Positions 15,799-24,653 of a DNA stretch of 64,000 bases are shown here, one piece after another. The stretch covers positions 1 to 64,000 of the forward strand of contig JAJDIT010000006.1 of the NCBI GenBank assembly GCA_030266845.1, given 5' to 3'. Position numbers and translations under genes: made by a program. The notes under the pieces were generated by a model. It did not search any database. It was not told where the DNA came from and saw nothing but the letters and a program-made list of their open reading frames with translations. The DNA comes from Acholeplasma sp. OttesenSCG-928-E16 (GTDB lineage Bacteria > Bacillota_I > Bacilli_A > Acholeplasmatales > Acholeplasmataceae). Position 1 is the stretch's first letter; each line of letters opens with the position of its first letter.

Positions 15799-17281
15799 AA
15801 GAATACCTCTTGAAGAGCTGGAATCCTATTTATGGGGATCTGCAACACTACTAAGAACAAATATCGATGCTGGTGCATACAAGCAATATATCTTTCCACT
15901 TCTATTTTTCAAAAGAATTTGTGATGTCTACGATGAGGAAACAACTCTTGCTTTCGAAAAATATGGTGATGATGCACGTGAATTTTCAGATGATGAATTG
16001 CATTTATTTGTGGTTCCAAAAGGATACCATTGGAATGATGTGAGAGAAACGACAACTGATGTTGGCTTGTCAATTATTACAGCATTTAGAAAAATTGAAA
16101 AAGCGAATGGTAACAAATTAACTGGTGTATTTGGCGATGCAGCATGGACAAATAAGAATAGACTTCCAGATAAACTTCTTAAAGACATCATTGAGCATTT
16201 CAGTACAAAAACATTATCACTTGCAAACTGCCCTGAAGATGAGCTTGGGCAGGGGTATGAGTACCTTATTAAAAAGTTTGCTGATGATAGTGGCCATACA
16301 GCACAGGAATTTTATACTAATAGAACAGTAGTACACTTAATGACCGAAATGCTGAAACCTAGAAGCGGGGAATCAATATATGACCCGACATGCGGTAGTG
16401 CAGGTATGCTTATTTCTGCTATTGCATATCTAAAAAACAAAGGAGCCGAATGGCGTAATGTATCTACTTACGGTCAGGAAATCAATTCTTTAACAGCTGC
16501 TATTGCAAAGATGAATTTATTCTTACATGGAGTAAAGGATTTTCACATTGTTAATGATGATACATTAAAGTCTCCTGCTTATATTGAAAAAGGACAATTA
16601 ATGCAATTTGATATGTGTCTTGCAAATCCACCATACTCAATTTCTCAATGGGATAGGGAATCCTTCGAAAGTGATAAATATGGGCGTAACTTCTTGGGTG
16701 TTCCACCACAAGGAAGAGCAGACTATGCGTTTATTCAACACATTTTGAAGAGCTTAAAACCAAATACAGGGAGATGTGCGATTTTATTACCTCATGGTGT
16801 TTTATTCAGAAACGAAGAAGGTGCAATGAGAGAGGCTTTAGTTAAGAGCGACTTACTAGAATGTGTTATTGGATTGGGCCCTAATCTTTTTTATAACGCT
16901 CCTATGGAAGCTTGTATATTAGTGTGCAGAACAAACAAGAAACCCGATAGAAGAGGGAAAGTGTTGTTTATCAATGCATTGAATGAAATCGCACGCAAAA
17001 AAACATTTAGTTATCTAAAAAAAGGTCACATTGAAAAGATTACTCAAGCATATGATTCCTACTTTGATAGTAAAAATTTTGCGAAAGTTGTAACAATTAA
17101 AGATATCTCTAATAATGGTTTTTCATTAAGCCTTCCCTTATATGTAAAAAATAATGAAACTGAAATAATTGATTCTAGAAAACTGGATGATTGCTTGGCA
17201 ACTTGGAAAGAAGCATCTGATAATCTACATAGATCATTAGGTAATATAAATGAAATGATTCGAAAAGGAGATAAACTATGA
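15791..17281 (+). CDS. hsdM: Type I restriction-modification methyltransferase subunit, second HsdM
   Basis: A 496-aa HsdM of normal length. The N-terminal HsdM domain (NIDAGAYKQYIFPLLFFKRI) is followed by the Rossmann methyltransferase with AdoMet motif DPTCGSAGM (198-206), a relaxed form of DPACGTGG, and catalytic NPPY (279-282). The C-terminal helical tail probably packs with HsdS. It is clearly homologous to the neighbouring HsdM but far from identical (NPPY against NPPF, different motif I), so the two are diverged paralogues. It overlaps the upstream gene by 8 bp and hsdS by 4 bp (ATGA). Two different HsdM subunits in one operon would allow an asymmetric M1-M2-S enzyme. Confidence 0.92.
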   Translation: MSKRIPLEELESYLWGSATLLRTNIDAGAYKQYIFPLLFFKRICDVYDEETTLAFEKYGDDAREFSDDELHLFVVPKGYHWNDVRETTTDVGLSIITAFRKIEKANGNKLTGVFGDAAWTNKNRLPDKLLKDIIEHFSTKTLSLANCPEDELGQGYEYLIKKFADDSGHTAQEFYTNRTVVHLMTEMLKPRSGESIYDPTCGSAGMLISAIAYLKNKGAEWRNVSTYGQEINSLTAAIAKMNLFLHGVKDFHIVNDDTLKSPAYIEKGQLMQFDMCLANPPYSISQWDRESFESDKYGRNFLGVPPQGRADYAFIQHILKSLKPNTGRCAILLPHGVLFRNEEGAMREALVKSDLLECVIGLGPNLFYNAPMEACILVCRTNKKPDRRGKVLFINALNEIARKKTFSYLKKGHIEKITQAYDSYFDSKNFAKVVTIKDISNNGFSLSLPLYVKNNETEIIDSRKLDDCLATWKEASDNLHRSLGNINEMIRKGDKL

Positions 17282-18402
17282 GTAAGTATACTTTTGATGA
17301 AATAGCAATAAACTGTACTGAAAAGAAAAAACCTGTAGAAAATGATAAATACACATATTTAGGTCTTGAACACTTGGATTCTGAAACATTAAAAGTTTCC
17401 AGATTTGGTTCTGAAGTTGCTCCAATTGGTGAAAAGTTATTAATGAAAAAGGGAGATATTTTATTTGGCAAAAGACGTGCTTATCAAAAGAAGGTTGCAA
17501 TAGCTCCTTTTGATGGGATTTTTTCTGCTCATGGTATGGTTTTAAGACCTAAAGTAGAAGTTATTGATCCTGATTTCTTCCCATTTTTTATAAGTTCGGA
17601 TTACTTTCTTGATACCGCGATAAAAATATCTGTTGGGTCTTTATCGCCGACAATAAATTGGAAGGACCTAAATAAATTAGAGTTTTCATTACCTTCAATA
17701 GAAGCGCAAAAAGAAAATGCCAAGTTGCTATGGGCAATACAGAAAACACTAGAGGCGTATAAAGATTTAATTTCGAAGCAGAACATGCTTGTCAAAAGTG
17801 AAATAAGAGAAATATTAAAAGAAAAAAAATCTTTTACGGAATTAAGGAACTATTGTGATTTGTCTATTGAAACAGCAAAAAAAAGTTTTAAGGACGATGA
17901 TGATATTTTGTATGTTGAGATTTCCTCTATCGATAATGAAATTAATGAAATAGTTAATCCAACTCAATTGTTACTTAAAGATGCACCTGAAAGTGCTAAA
18001 CAAGTTTTGAAGAAAGGTGATGTACTTGTATCATTGGTCAGACCTAATTTAAAGAAAATAGCAGTTAATAAATACCCATATAATAACGTTATAGGAACAA
18101 GTGGCTTTTGTATTTTAAGACCTAACGAGAAAACAACGTCATCTTTTATTCAAGCAATAGTATTGTCTGATGATTTCACTTCAAAGATGGAATCGTCAGT
18201 TATAGGCAGCACTTATCCAACAATAAAAGAAACCAATGTTTTAAGTTATAAAGTGCCTATAATTTCTTCAGAGGAAATGAGGAAAATAACTAATTTGATA
18301 GATGCTGGTGACACTATTAAAATACTACTTTTAGAGTGTATTTCAGAACTGAAGGCTTCTTACAAAAAAATTATGAGAGATAAAATTTTCAAGGAGGATT
18401 AA
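17278..18402 (+). CDS. hsdS: Type I restriction-modification specificity subunit HsdS
   Basis: A 374-aa HsdS with two target recognition domains. The first spans about 1-165 (KKGDILFGKRRAYQKKVAIA, then SVGSLSPTINWKDLNKLEFSLP) and the second about 185-370 (LKKGDVLVSLVRPNLKKIAV, then IGSTYPTIKETNVLSYKVP). Each is followed by a helical conserved region that acts as a molecular ruler and docks HsdM. HsdS decides the bipartite DNA target. Its start overlaps the HsdM stop (ATGA), and hsdR follows after 3 bases. Confidence 0.92.
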   Translation: MSKYTFDEIAINCTEKKKPVENDKYTYLGLEHLDSETLKVSRFGSEVAPIGEKLLMKKGDILFGKRRAYQKKVAIAPFDGIFSAHGMVLRPKVEVIDPDFFPFFISSDYFLDTAIKISVGSLSPTINWKDLNKLEFSLPSIEAQKENAKLLWAIQKTLEAYKDLISKQNMLVKSEIREILKEKKSFTELRNYCDLSIETAKKSFKDDDDILYVEISSIDNEINEIVNPTQLLLKDAPESAKQVLKKGDVLVSLVRPNLKKIAVNKYPYNNVIGTSGFCILRPNEKTTSSFIQAIVLSDDFTSKMESSVIGSTYPTIKETNVLSYKVPIISSEEMRKITNLIDAGDTIKILLLECISELKASYKKIMRDKIFKED

Positions 18403-18405
18403 GAA

Positions 18406-21321
18406 ATGTCATTATTTAATGAAGACAATACAATTGAACAATTGGTTATTACTACTCTAAAGCACAATGGTTGGACGTATATTGATAAAGACCATCTGAA
18501 ACGAGAATTAAGTGATGTAATGGTTGAATCAATGGTAAAAGCTGCTTTGATCAGACTAAACCCTGAAATTGCAGAAGAACCATCTAGAGCAGATGAAGTG
18601 ATATACAAATTTAGAACCCTAATTAATTCAGTTCAATCTCACAATTTAGTAACTCAAAATGAAGTTTTTAAGAAGTGGATATTTGATGAGAATTCATATC
18701 CATTTGGAAAAGATGGACGAATGGTATCAATAAAGTTTTTCGGAACAATGACGAGAGAAGAATTGGCTAAAAATGAATATGTTGTAACTAATCAATGGTC
18801 ATACCCTTGTGAAGAGGGAGGAAAACGCCTCGATATAGTTCTACTAGTTAATGGATTTCCTGTTGCTATTGGTGAGTTAAAAACGCCAGTTCGCGCTGCC
18901 ATCTCATGGGTTGATGGAGCATCTGATATTCTTAATTACGAGAAGAGCATTCCTCAGATGTTTGTTACAAATGTATTTAACTTTGCTACTGAAGGCAAAT
19001 GTTTTAGATATGGTTCAATTAATTCTCCAATAGGACAATGGGGACCATGGCATACTTCTGAACACAAAGTTGAAGGTGGGTTAGTAGATGTAAAAATTTC
19101 TTTAGAAGACATGATTACTCCAGAAAAAATTATGGATATTTTTCAGTTTTTCACTATTTTTGCTACAGATAAAAAATATAGAAAGTGTAAAATTATCTGT
19201 CGATATCAACAATATGAAGGAGCGAACGCAATTGTTCAAAGGGTAATTGCTGGTTATCCTAAAAAAGGGCTAATTTGGCATTTCCAAGGTTCAGGGAAGT
19301 CTTTATTGATGGTATTTGCAGCACAAAAATTAAGAATGATACCCGAGTTAAAAAATCCAACAGTAGTGATAGTTGATGATCGTATTGATTTAGAAACTCA
19401 GATAACTGCCACTTTTAATGCATCTGATATTCCGAACATGGCATCTGCAGGTTCAAAAGAAGAACTAATATCATTTTTTAAGGGAGATATGCGTAAAATT
19501 CTCATTACTACCATATTCAAATTTGGAGAAGTCAATGGTGTCTTGAACCCAAGAGATAATATCATTTTGATGGTTGATGAAGCACATAGAACACAAGAAG
19601 GAAATCTTGGTGAAAAAATGAGGACTGCATTACCAAATGCATTCTTCTTTGGTTTAACTGGTACACCAATCAATCGTATAGATAGAAATACATTTAATAC
19701 GTTTGGAGCAGAAGAAGATCGAAGTGGTTACTTGAGCAAATATTCATTTTCAGACTCTATTCGAGACAAAGCTACTCTACCTTTGAATTTTGAGCCAGTG
19801 CCGGTAGATTTACATGTTGACCAAGAAACACTTGACAGAGAATTTGACATATTAACTGAAGGATTAACAGAAGATCAAAAAGCTCAACTATCAACAAGAG
19901 TAAATATGCAAGCTATTTTCTATAATCCATTACGAATTAAAAAAGTGTGTGAGCATATTGTTAAACACTATCAAGACAAAGTGGAACCAAATGGATATAA
20001 AGCTCAAATAGTTTGCTATGACAGAGAATGCTGTATTCGATATAAAGAAGAATTAGATAAGTTATTACCTGAAGAGGCGTCTACAGTAGTGATAGATACC
20101 AACAATGATAAAGAAGACAGATTCAAGAAATTCAGAAGAGAAAGAGATGAGGAAGGAAAGGTGTTAGATCATTTTAGAGATCCACATGATCCTCTTAAAT
20201 TTGTTATTGTAACCGCTAAATTATTAACTGGATTTGATGCTCCAATTCTTCAAGTAATGTATCTAGACAAACCAATGAAAGACCACACATTATTACAAGC
20301 TATTTGCCGTACTAATCGTACCTATGACGAAGGAAAAACTTTTGGTTTAATTGTAGATTATACTGGCATATTTGATAATGTTGCAAGGGCATTGGATTTT
20401 GATGAAAGTTCAATGAAAAAGATTATTACAAATATTCAAGAGGTTAAGAAACAATTGCCGGCACTATTAAAGAAGTGTTTAAGTTACTTCATGGGTGTCG
20501 ATAGAACAGTAACCGGTTGGGAAGGTTTGATGGCAGCTCAAGAATGTTTACCTACTAATAAAGAAAAAGACTTGTTCGGGGCAGATTACCGCGTATTAAA
20601 TAAGGCGTGGAATTCACTTTCTCCGGATTCATTCTTAACAGCGTATAGTTTGGATTATCAATGGTTATCCAAGGTTTATGAATCTGTAAAACCTGTTGAT
20701 GGCACAGGAAAACTAATATGGAGCACATTGGGACCTAAAACTATAGAATTAGTCCATAGAAATGTTACTGTTGGAACTGTACATGATGAAGAAGATGTTT
20801 TATCACTGGATGCTGATATGATCGATAAGTTCATTAACAAAACTGGCGGTTCAGAGAGGGCAACAAAAAAGATAGAAATCAATTTAGTTGCAAAAATCCT
20901 TGAACATAATAGTAATCCAAGATTTGTGAAATTAGGTGAAAAACTAGAGGAACTACGTGCCAAACATGAGCAAGGTCTGTTAACAAGTATGGAATTTTTA
21001 AAAATGCTCTTAGAACTTGCCAAAGAGGCTGCACAAGCAGAAAAAGAAATAGTTCCTGAAGAGGAATTGGACAAGGGGAAGGCGGCATTAACAGAGTTGT
21101 TTAACGGAGTAAAAAATAGAGCCACACCAATAATTGTTGAACGTATAGTTAAAGATATAGATGATATTGTTAGAGTTGTTAGATTTGACGGGTGGCAAAA
21201 TACTACTGCAGGGAAACAAGAGGTGAAGAAAGCACTAAGAAGTGTTGTTTGGATAAAATATAAAATTAAAGATATAGAAGTCTTTGATAAAGCCTATAAA
21301 TACATCGAACAATACTATTAA
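18406..21321 (+). CDS. hsdR: Type I restriction endonuclease subunit HsdR
   Basis: A 971-aa motor and nuclease subunit. The N-terminal PD-(D/E)xK nuclease is visible as RLDIVLLVNG...GELK (Asp143, Glu157, Lys159). The SF2 helicase follows with Walker A GSGKS (295-299), DEAH (391-394), motif III LTGTP, and motif VI-type QAICRTNR. A helical C-terminal domain for HsdM contact completes it. It translocates DNA using ATP and cuts away from unmethylated sites. All key residues are present, so it should be active. SD AGGAGG precedes ATG 18406. Confidence 0.94.
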   Translation: MSLFNEDNTIEQLVITTLKHNGWTYIDKDHLKRELSDVMVESMVKAALIRLNPEIAEEPSRADEVIYKFRTLINSVQSHNLVTQNEVFKKWIFDENSYPFGKDGRMVSIKFFGTMTREELAKNEYVVTNQWSYPCEEGGKRLDIVLLVNGFPVAIGELKTPVRAAISWVDGASDILNYEKSIPQMFVTNVFNFATEGKCFRYGSINSPIGQWGPWHTSEHKVEGGLVDVKISLEDMITPEKIMDIFQFFTIFATDKKYRKCKIICRYQQYEGANAIVQRVIAGYPKKGLIWHFQGSGKSLLMVFAAQKLRMIPELKNPTVVIVDDRIDLETQITATFNASDIPNMASAGSKEELISFFKGDMRKILITTIFKFGEVNGVLNPRDNIILMVDEAHRTQEGNLGEKMRTALPNAFFFGLTGTPINRIDRNTFNTFGAEEDRSGYLSKYSFSDSIRDKATLPLNFEPVPVDLHVDQETLDREFDILTEGLTEDQKAQLSTRVNMQAIFYNPLRIKKVCEHIVKHYQDKVEPNGYKAQIVCYDRECCIRYKEELDKLLPEEASTVVIDTNNDKEDRFKKFRRERDEEGKVLDHFRDPHDPLKFVIVTAKLLTGFDAPILQVMYLDKPMKDHTLLQAICRTNRTYDEGKTFGLIVDYTGIFDNVARALDFDESSMKKIITNIQEVKKQLPALLKKCLSYFMGVDRTVTGWEGLMAAQECLPTNKEKDLFGADYRVLNKAWNSLSPDSFLTAYSLDYQWLSKVYESVKPVDGTGKLIWSTLGPKTIELVHRNVTVGTVHDEEDVLSLDADMIDKFINKTGGSERATKKIEINLVAKILEHNSNPRFVKLGEKLEELRAKHEQGLLTSMEFLKMLLELAKEAAQAEKEIVPEEELDKGKAALTELFNGVKNRATPIIVERIVKDIDDIVRVVRFDGWQNTTAGKQEVKKALRSVVWIKYKIKDIEVFDKAYKYIEQYY

Positions 21322-21341
21322 TGGTATGGGGAGGATTTCCA

Positions 21342-23312
21342 TTGAATATAAAGTATTATAATTTTGAGGAATATCTAAAAGAAAAACATTTGGACATCTT
21401 TAAGAATTGGTTTATGACTAATATCACACATAATGTAGAAAACTGGAAGTTAACTACTGACGAAGTATATGATCCTACTACATATAATCTAAAAGAAGAT
21501 ATTACTATTTCTGAGGCTAAATACTATTTTGGAATTGGTAGTACTCTTTCTTTTGATATATATGTATCCTTTTCGGTTTCCATGATTCAGGAGTTTTCAG
21601 ATCTAGATTATAGCAAACAATTTACTACTAGCAGAACTTTTACTTTTTCTTTAGAATGCGAATTAGAAAATGGTGTACAGAACTTGAGAATTATTAATGT
21701 GAGAAGAGGTAGATTTGAAAGAGACTCTTTGGCTAGAACTACAGAAGTTAGACTTAGTGATGAGTTGGTTCCAATTATGACTTCTGAACAGGTTGATTAT
21801 TTTGCGGAGATATTTTTAATGGAATACTATCCTGATGCGCTATTTGACGAAGTCTCAGTTCCAGTTGTAGATATAATAAAAAATTCTATGAGATTAGAGT
21901 TTTATGACTCGAAATTAAAAACGAATATACATGGTGCTACATTCTTTGAAGTAACTAAAGGAAAAATATATAATGGTGATAACGAATTGATTGACAAAAC
22001 TATCAATGAGGGAACAATAATTATAAATCGTGATGTTATAGAAAATATAGGAATGTATAACAATACCGCTATTCACGAAGCTATTCATTGGTTTTTACAT
22101 AGAAAGTATTTCGAAATGAAAAAACTTTTAGCTCCAGATGATATGAAGTTGGTTTTATCCTGTAATATCAATGAAATAGACATGCCTATAAATAATTCGA
22201 GTAAAAATGCAAAGAAATGGATGGAATGGCAAGCTAATAGAATTGCTCCTCATATTTTAATGCCAACAAAAACTGCATACAACGTAATACAAAATATCTA
22301 TGATACGATTCGAGAGGAATATCCGGAATGTAGAGATGCTTCTATAATGGAAAAAACGATAGAAGCAGTTTCTGATTTTTATGGAGTTTCTTATTCGGTC
22401 GCAAAAATTAGAGCAGTTGAGTTAGGTTTTGAACAAGCAAGAGGAGTGTATAATTATGTTGATTCGATAAGAATTAAACCATACTCCTTTCCTCAGGGAA
22501 GTTTAAAAGCAAATGAGACTTATCAAATTTCTTTTAGTTCATTTCTAAATTTACTGTCGGGTAATGTCGAATTAGCTAAGTTGTATATTGAAAATAAAAT
22601 AATCTATTGTGATGGATTTGTTGTCAAAAATAGTGAGCAGGTGAGACCATTTCTCCAAGGAAACTGTCTTGATGAAACGATTCTTAATGATGTGAGTAAA
22701 CATTGTTTTAAGTTCATTTCAAAAAGAAGTGTGAATACACCTGCTGATTGGATAAATTGCCTAAATTTTTTGTGTCGAACTCAAGGGTGCAATTTGGAAG
22801 AGAATATATGTGATTTATCCGATCCAAAAAATCAAGATATTTATGAAACAGCATTAGCAGAAATCAGTAGTGATGAAGAAGGAATATTAAAAAGTGAAAA
22901 ACTATCTAAAGATTATGCAGAGTTTTCTTCTACTTTACCTGCATCATTTGGTGGAACATTAAAAGCACATATGGATAGAAGAGGTTATACAGAAGAAAAA
23001 CTCGAGGAGCAGTCATGGGTAAGCGTAAGAAGCATTAGTACTTATATTAATGACCCTAACGCATGTCCTGAAATAGAGACTGTCCTTGCTTTATGTATTG
23101 GACTTAATCTTACATTAATGTTTTCTCTAGATTTAATAAAAAAAGCCGAAAGAAATACAAGTAATTTACTAAGAAGCGTGAACTATATTCATATGGAATT
23201 ATTAACCCATTACGATGATAAAAATATAGTGTATTGGAATTTGCGTTTGGGAAAAACAAAAATGAAACTCATACCAAGTAATGCTGTTGCAAAGAAAAAT
23301 ATGGATTTTTAA
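21342..23312 (+). CDS. Large ImmA/IrrE-like HExxH peptidase with C-terminal HTH
   Basis: About 656 aa. A zincin core lies near residues 230-310: HEAIH (about 245-249) supplies the two His and Glu, and EWQANRIAPHILMP supplies the third ligand Glu (about 295), as in ImmA/IrrE (COG2856) peptidases. The first 220 residues are a beta-rich domain I do not recognise. A C-terminal XRE-like helix-turn-helix lies near 560-620 (GTLKAHMDRRGYTEEKLEEQSWVSVRSISTYI). The in-frame ATG at 21321 overlaps the hsdR stop but has no SD, whereas TTG 21342 follows GGGGAGG by 7 bases, so TTG is chosen. ImmA-type peptidases cleave repressors; here it may regulate, or be activated by, the restriction operon it ends. Confidence 0.75.
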   Translation: MNIKYYNFEEYLKEKHLDIFKNWFMTNITHNVENWKLTTDEVYDPTTYNLKEDITISEAKYYFGIGSTLSFDIYVSFSVSMIQEFSDLDYSKQFTTSRTFTFSLECELENGVQNLRIINVRRGRFERDSLARTTEVRLSDELVPIMTSEQVDYFAEIFLMEYYPDALFDEVSVPVVDIIKNSMRLEFYDSKLKTNIHGATFFEVTKGKIYNGDNELIDKTINEGTIIINRDVIENIGMYNNTAIHEAIHWFLHRKYFEMKKLLAPDDMKLVLSCNINEIDMPINNSSKNAKKWMEWQANRIAPHILMPTKTAYNVIQNIYDTIREEYPECRDASIMEKTIEAVSDFYGVSYSVAKIRAVELGFEQARGVYNYVDSIRIKPYSFPQGSLKANETYQISFSSFLNLLSGNVELAKLYIENKIIYCDGFVVKNSEQVRPFLQGNCLDETILNDVSKHCFKFISKRSVNTPADWINCLNFLCRTQGCNLEENICDLSDPKNQDIYETALAEISSDEEGILKSEKLSKDYAEFSSTLPASFGGTLKAHMDRRGYTEEKLEEQSWVSVRSISTYINDPNACPEIETVLALCIGLNLTLMFSLDLIKKAERNTSNLLRSVNYIHMELLTHYDDKNIVYWNLRLGKTKMKLIPSNAVAKKNMDF

Positions 23313-23368
23313 AAATTTTTCTTCAAAACTAGAAGTTATATTTCTAGGTAATCTGGCAAAATATAACT

Positions 23369-23416
23369 AAGAGGTATAAAGATTGTTTAATATCAGTCTT
23401 CGTACCTCTTTTTTTA
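23369..23416 (+). terminator. Terminator of the restriction-modification operon
   Basis: Outer stem AAGAGGTA/TACCTCTT plus inner stem AAGATTG/CAGTCTT (one G-T pair), followed by a run of Ts. It closes the six-gene operon. Confidence 0.85.
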
Positions 23417-23585
23417 TGCCTTTTTAATAAAAAAATCCAATATAAGATGTTAAAATTGCTATTTTTTCTAGAAATTGTACTTCATGGTTTAATCCATTTG
23501 CATGATATAAAATGAGGTGAATAAGTGAATTAAAGTACTTATTTTAACACTACTACTTATTTAATTCCGCGATTGCAACAAACGG

Positions 23586-23746
23586 TTCCTAAATTCATTA
23601 AGTAGTAAATTTATTTAGTCGGCTCTTTAGGAAGGGGCGGATTCAAAAATCGAAATGGAGTAATCCAATAATTCGAGGTTTTGATTTCCGTTTTTTCTTC
23701 ATGCCTTGAAATTGATACCTCCATTTCAGAAATCAACTGATGGAGG
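23586..23746 (+). promoter_or_regulatory. Structured leader (possible attenuator) before the first prophage gene
   Basis: The pairing arms TTCCTAAA (23586-) and TTTAGGAA are followed by a long imperfect hairpin 23638-23690 (CGGA/TCCG, TCAAAA/TTTTGA, TCGAA/TTCGA) and TTTTTT, which looks like an intrinsic terminator. Downstream, CCTCCAT (23718-23724) can pair either with ATGGAGG (23740-23746), hiding the SD of the next gene, or with AAATGGAG (23653-23660) inside the terminator hairpin. This gives mutually exclusive structures. There is no gene between 23313 and 23754. Confidence 0.55.
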
Positions 23747-23754
23747 AAAATCAA

Positions 23755-24381
23755 ATGAAAGATTTCAAATTAAAGGAGCAATATTCTACAAGAATGGAAG
23801 CTGAAGAAGCACTAGCTCAGTACAACGAAGGAAAGTCTGAAGAAGACAAAATGTATTATTGGTCATATTTAAGTGCAATCGAAAATAGGTGGATGTATTG
23901 CATCGTCACAAAAAAACAATGGTATGCACTTAAAGCAATGGAAAGAGATGAATCGGATCGAATAGATGAAGAATCTCGATGTGTTATTCCGTCAGAAAGA
24001 TATGGATTAAAGAAGTGCAGAGAAAACTGTGATGAGTGTCCATATGGAAAAACAAAAAGAGAAGGTAATCCTCTTTCATATGACAAGGCACTTGAAGATG
24101 GTCTAATCCCTGATGGTAGAGGTGGTATGAAGTTATTTACTGAACAAGTAGACCCATCATCAGATTTTGTAGACGATCAATTAAAAGATGAGTTGACTGA
24201 AATACTTAATGATCTACTAGATGAATTAGATCCAAAAGATAGAAAAATCATTGAACTATTTAGTGAAGATTATTCTGATTCTGAAATTGCTAAAAAAACA
24301 AATAGTAAGAAGAGTACTATTCAATACCGCAGAAAGAAGATTATTACTGAGCTCAAAATAAAAATTGAGGAATATTTATGA
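23755..24381 (+). CDS. Sigma-70 region 4-like phage regulator
   Basis: A 208-aa protein. The C-terminal 60 residues look like a sigma region 4/HTH (ELDPKDRKIIELFSEDYSDSEIAKKTNSKKSTIQYRRKKIITEL). The N-terminal part has a small cysteine cluster (CVIPSERYGLKKC, then CDECPYG) that might bind zinc. Proteins of this type begin many Bacillota prophage early regions and are thought to direct transcription. An in-frame ATG at 23740 overlaps the SD GGAGG, so ATG 23755 is chosen. The SD can be sequestered by the upstream CCTCCAT. Its exact promoter target is unknown. Confidence 0.7.
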   Translation: MKDFKLKEQYSTRMEAEEALAQYNEGKSEEDKMYYWSYLSAIENRWMYCIVTKKQWYALKAMERDESDRIDEESRCVIPSERYGLKKCRENCDECPYGKTKREGNPLSYDKALEDGLIPDGRGGMKLFTEQVDPSSDFVDDQLKDELTEILNDLLDELDPKDRKIIELFSEDYSDSEIAKKTNSKKSTIQYRRKKIITELKIKIEEYL

Positions 24382-24386
24382 TTTAT

Positions 24387-24422
24387 TTGGTCGTTTCGAC
24401 TTCACTTCCGCATAGAACTATG
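24387..24422 (+). repeat. 36-bp direct repeat, left copy
   Basis: Starts TTGGTCGTTT and ends CGCATAGAACTATG. It matches 60234-60269 at 30 of 36 positions. Both copies lie shortly before a small gene with a strong SD. They could be a shared leader element or remnants of recombination ends. Confidence 0.65.
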
Positions 24423-24461
24423 GACAGAAGAGAACTGTTCTAGAAAACGGAGGTGTATCAA

Positions 24462-24653
24462 ATGGATACAAAAGCAAAAGCAGCCAGTGATAAACCTTTC
24501 TTAACCGATACTGAGTTATTTGACACTCTAATGACTATTAGTTTGGTTACGAAAGCACTAGCAAAGAAAGTATTGTTACTCCCAGCGGGAAGTAAGACAA
24601 CAGGAGGTAAACGAGATGGAACAAAGAAAACACTCGATCCTCGCACCAAGTAG
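24462..24653 (+). CDS. Small conserved phage protein, unknown function
   Basis: A 63-aa basic protein beginning MDTKAKAASDKPFLTDTE, with a hydrophobic helix LFDTLMTISLVTKALAKKV and a Lys/Arg-rich tail. Small proteins with this pattern commonly sit just before DUF2800 genes in Bacillota prophages. An upstream GTG in frame is part of the SD GGAGGTG, so ATG 24462 is used. Its end overlaps the DUF2800 start by 38 bp. A perfect palindrome AGAACTGTTCT (24431-24441) lies just upstream. I cannot assign a function. Confidence 0.65.
   Translation: MDTKAKAASDKPFLTDTELFDTLMTISLVTKALAKKVLLLPAGSKTTGGKRDGTKKTLDPRTK

Noticed and set aside
24431-24441. LexA/SOS box at AGAACTGTTCT
   Set aside because: The half-sites GAAC/GTTC are separated by one base, not four as in the Bacillus-type SOS box; noted only as a palindrome.
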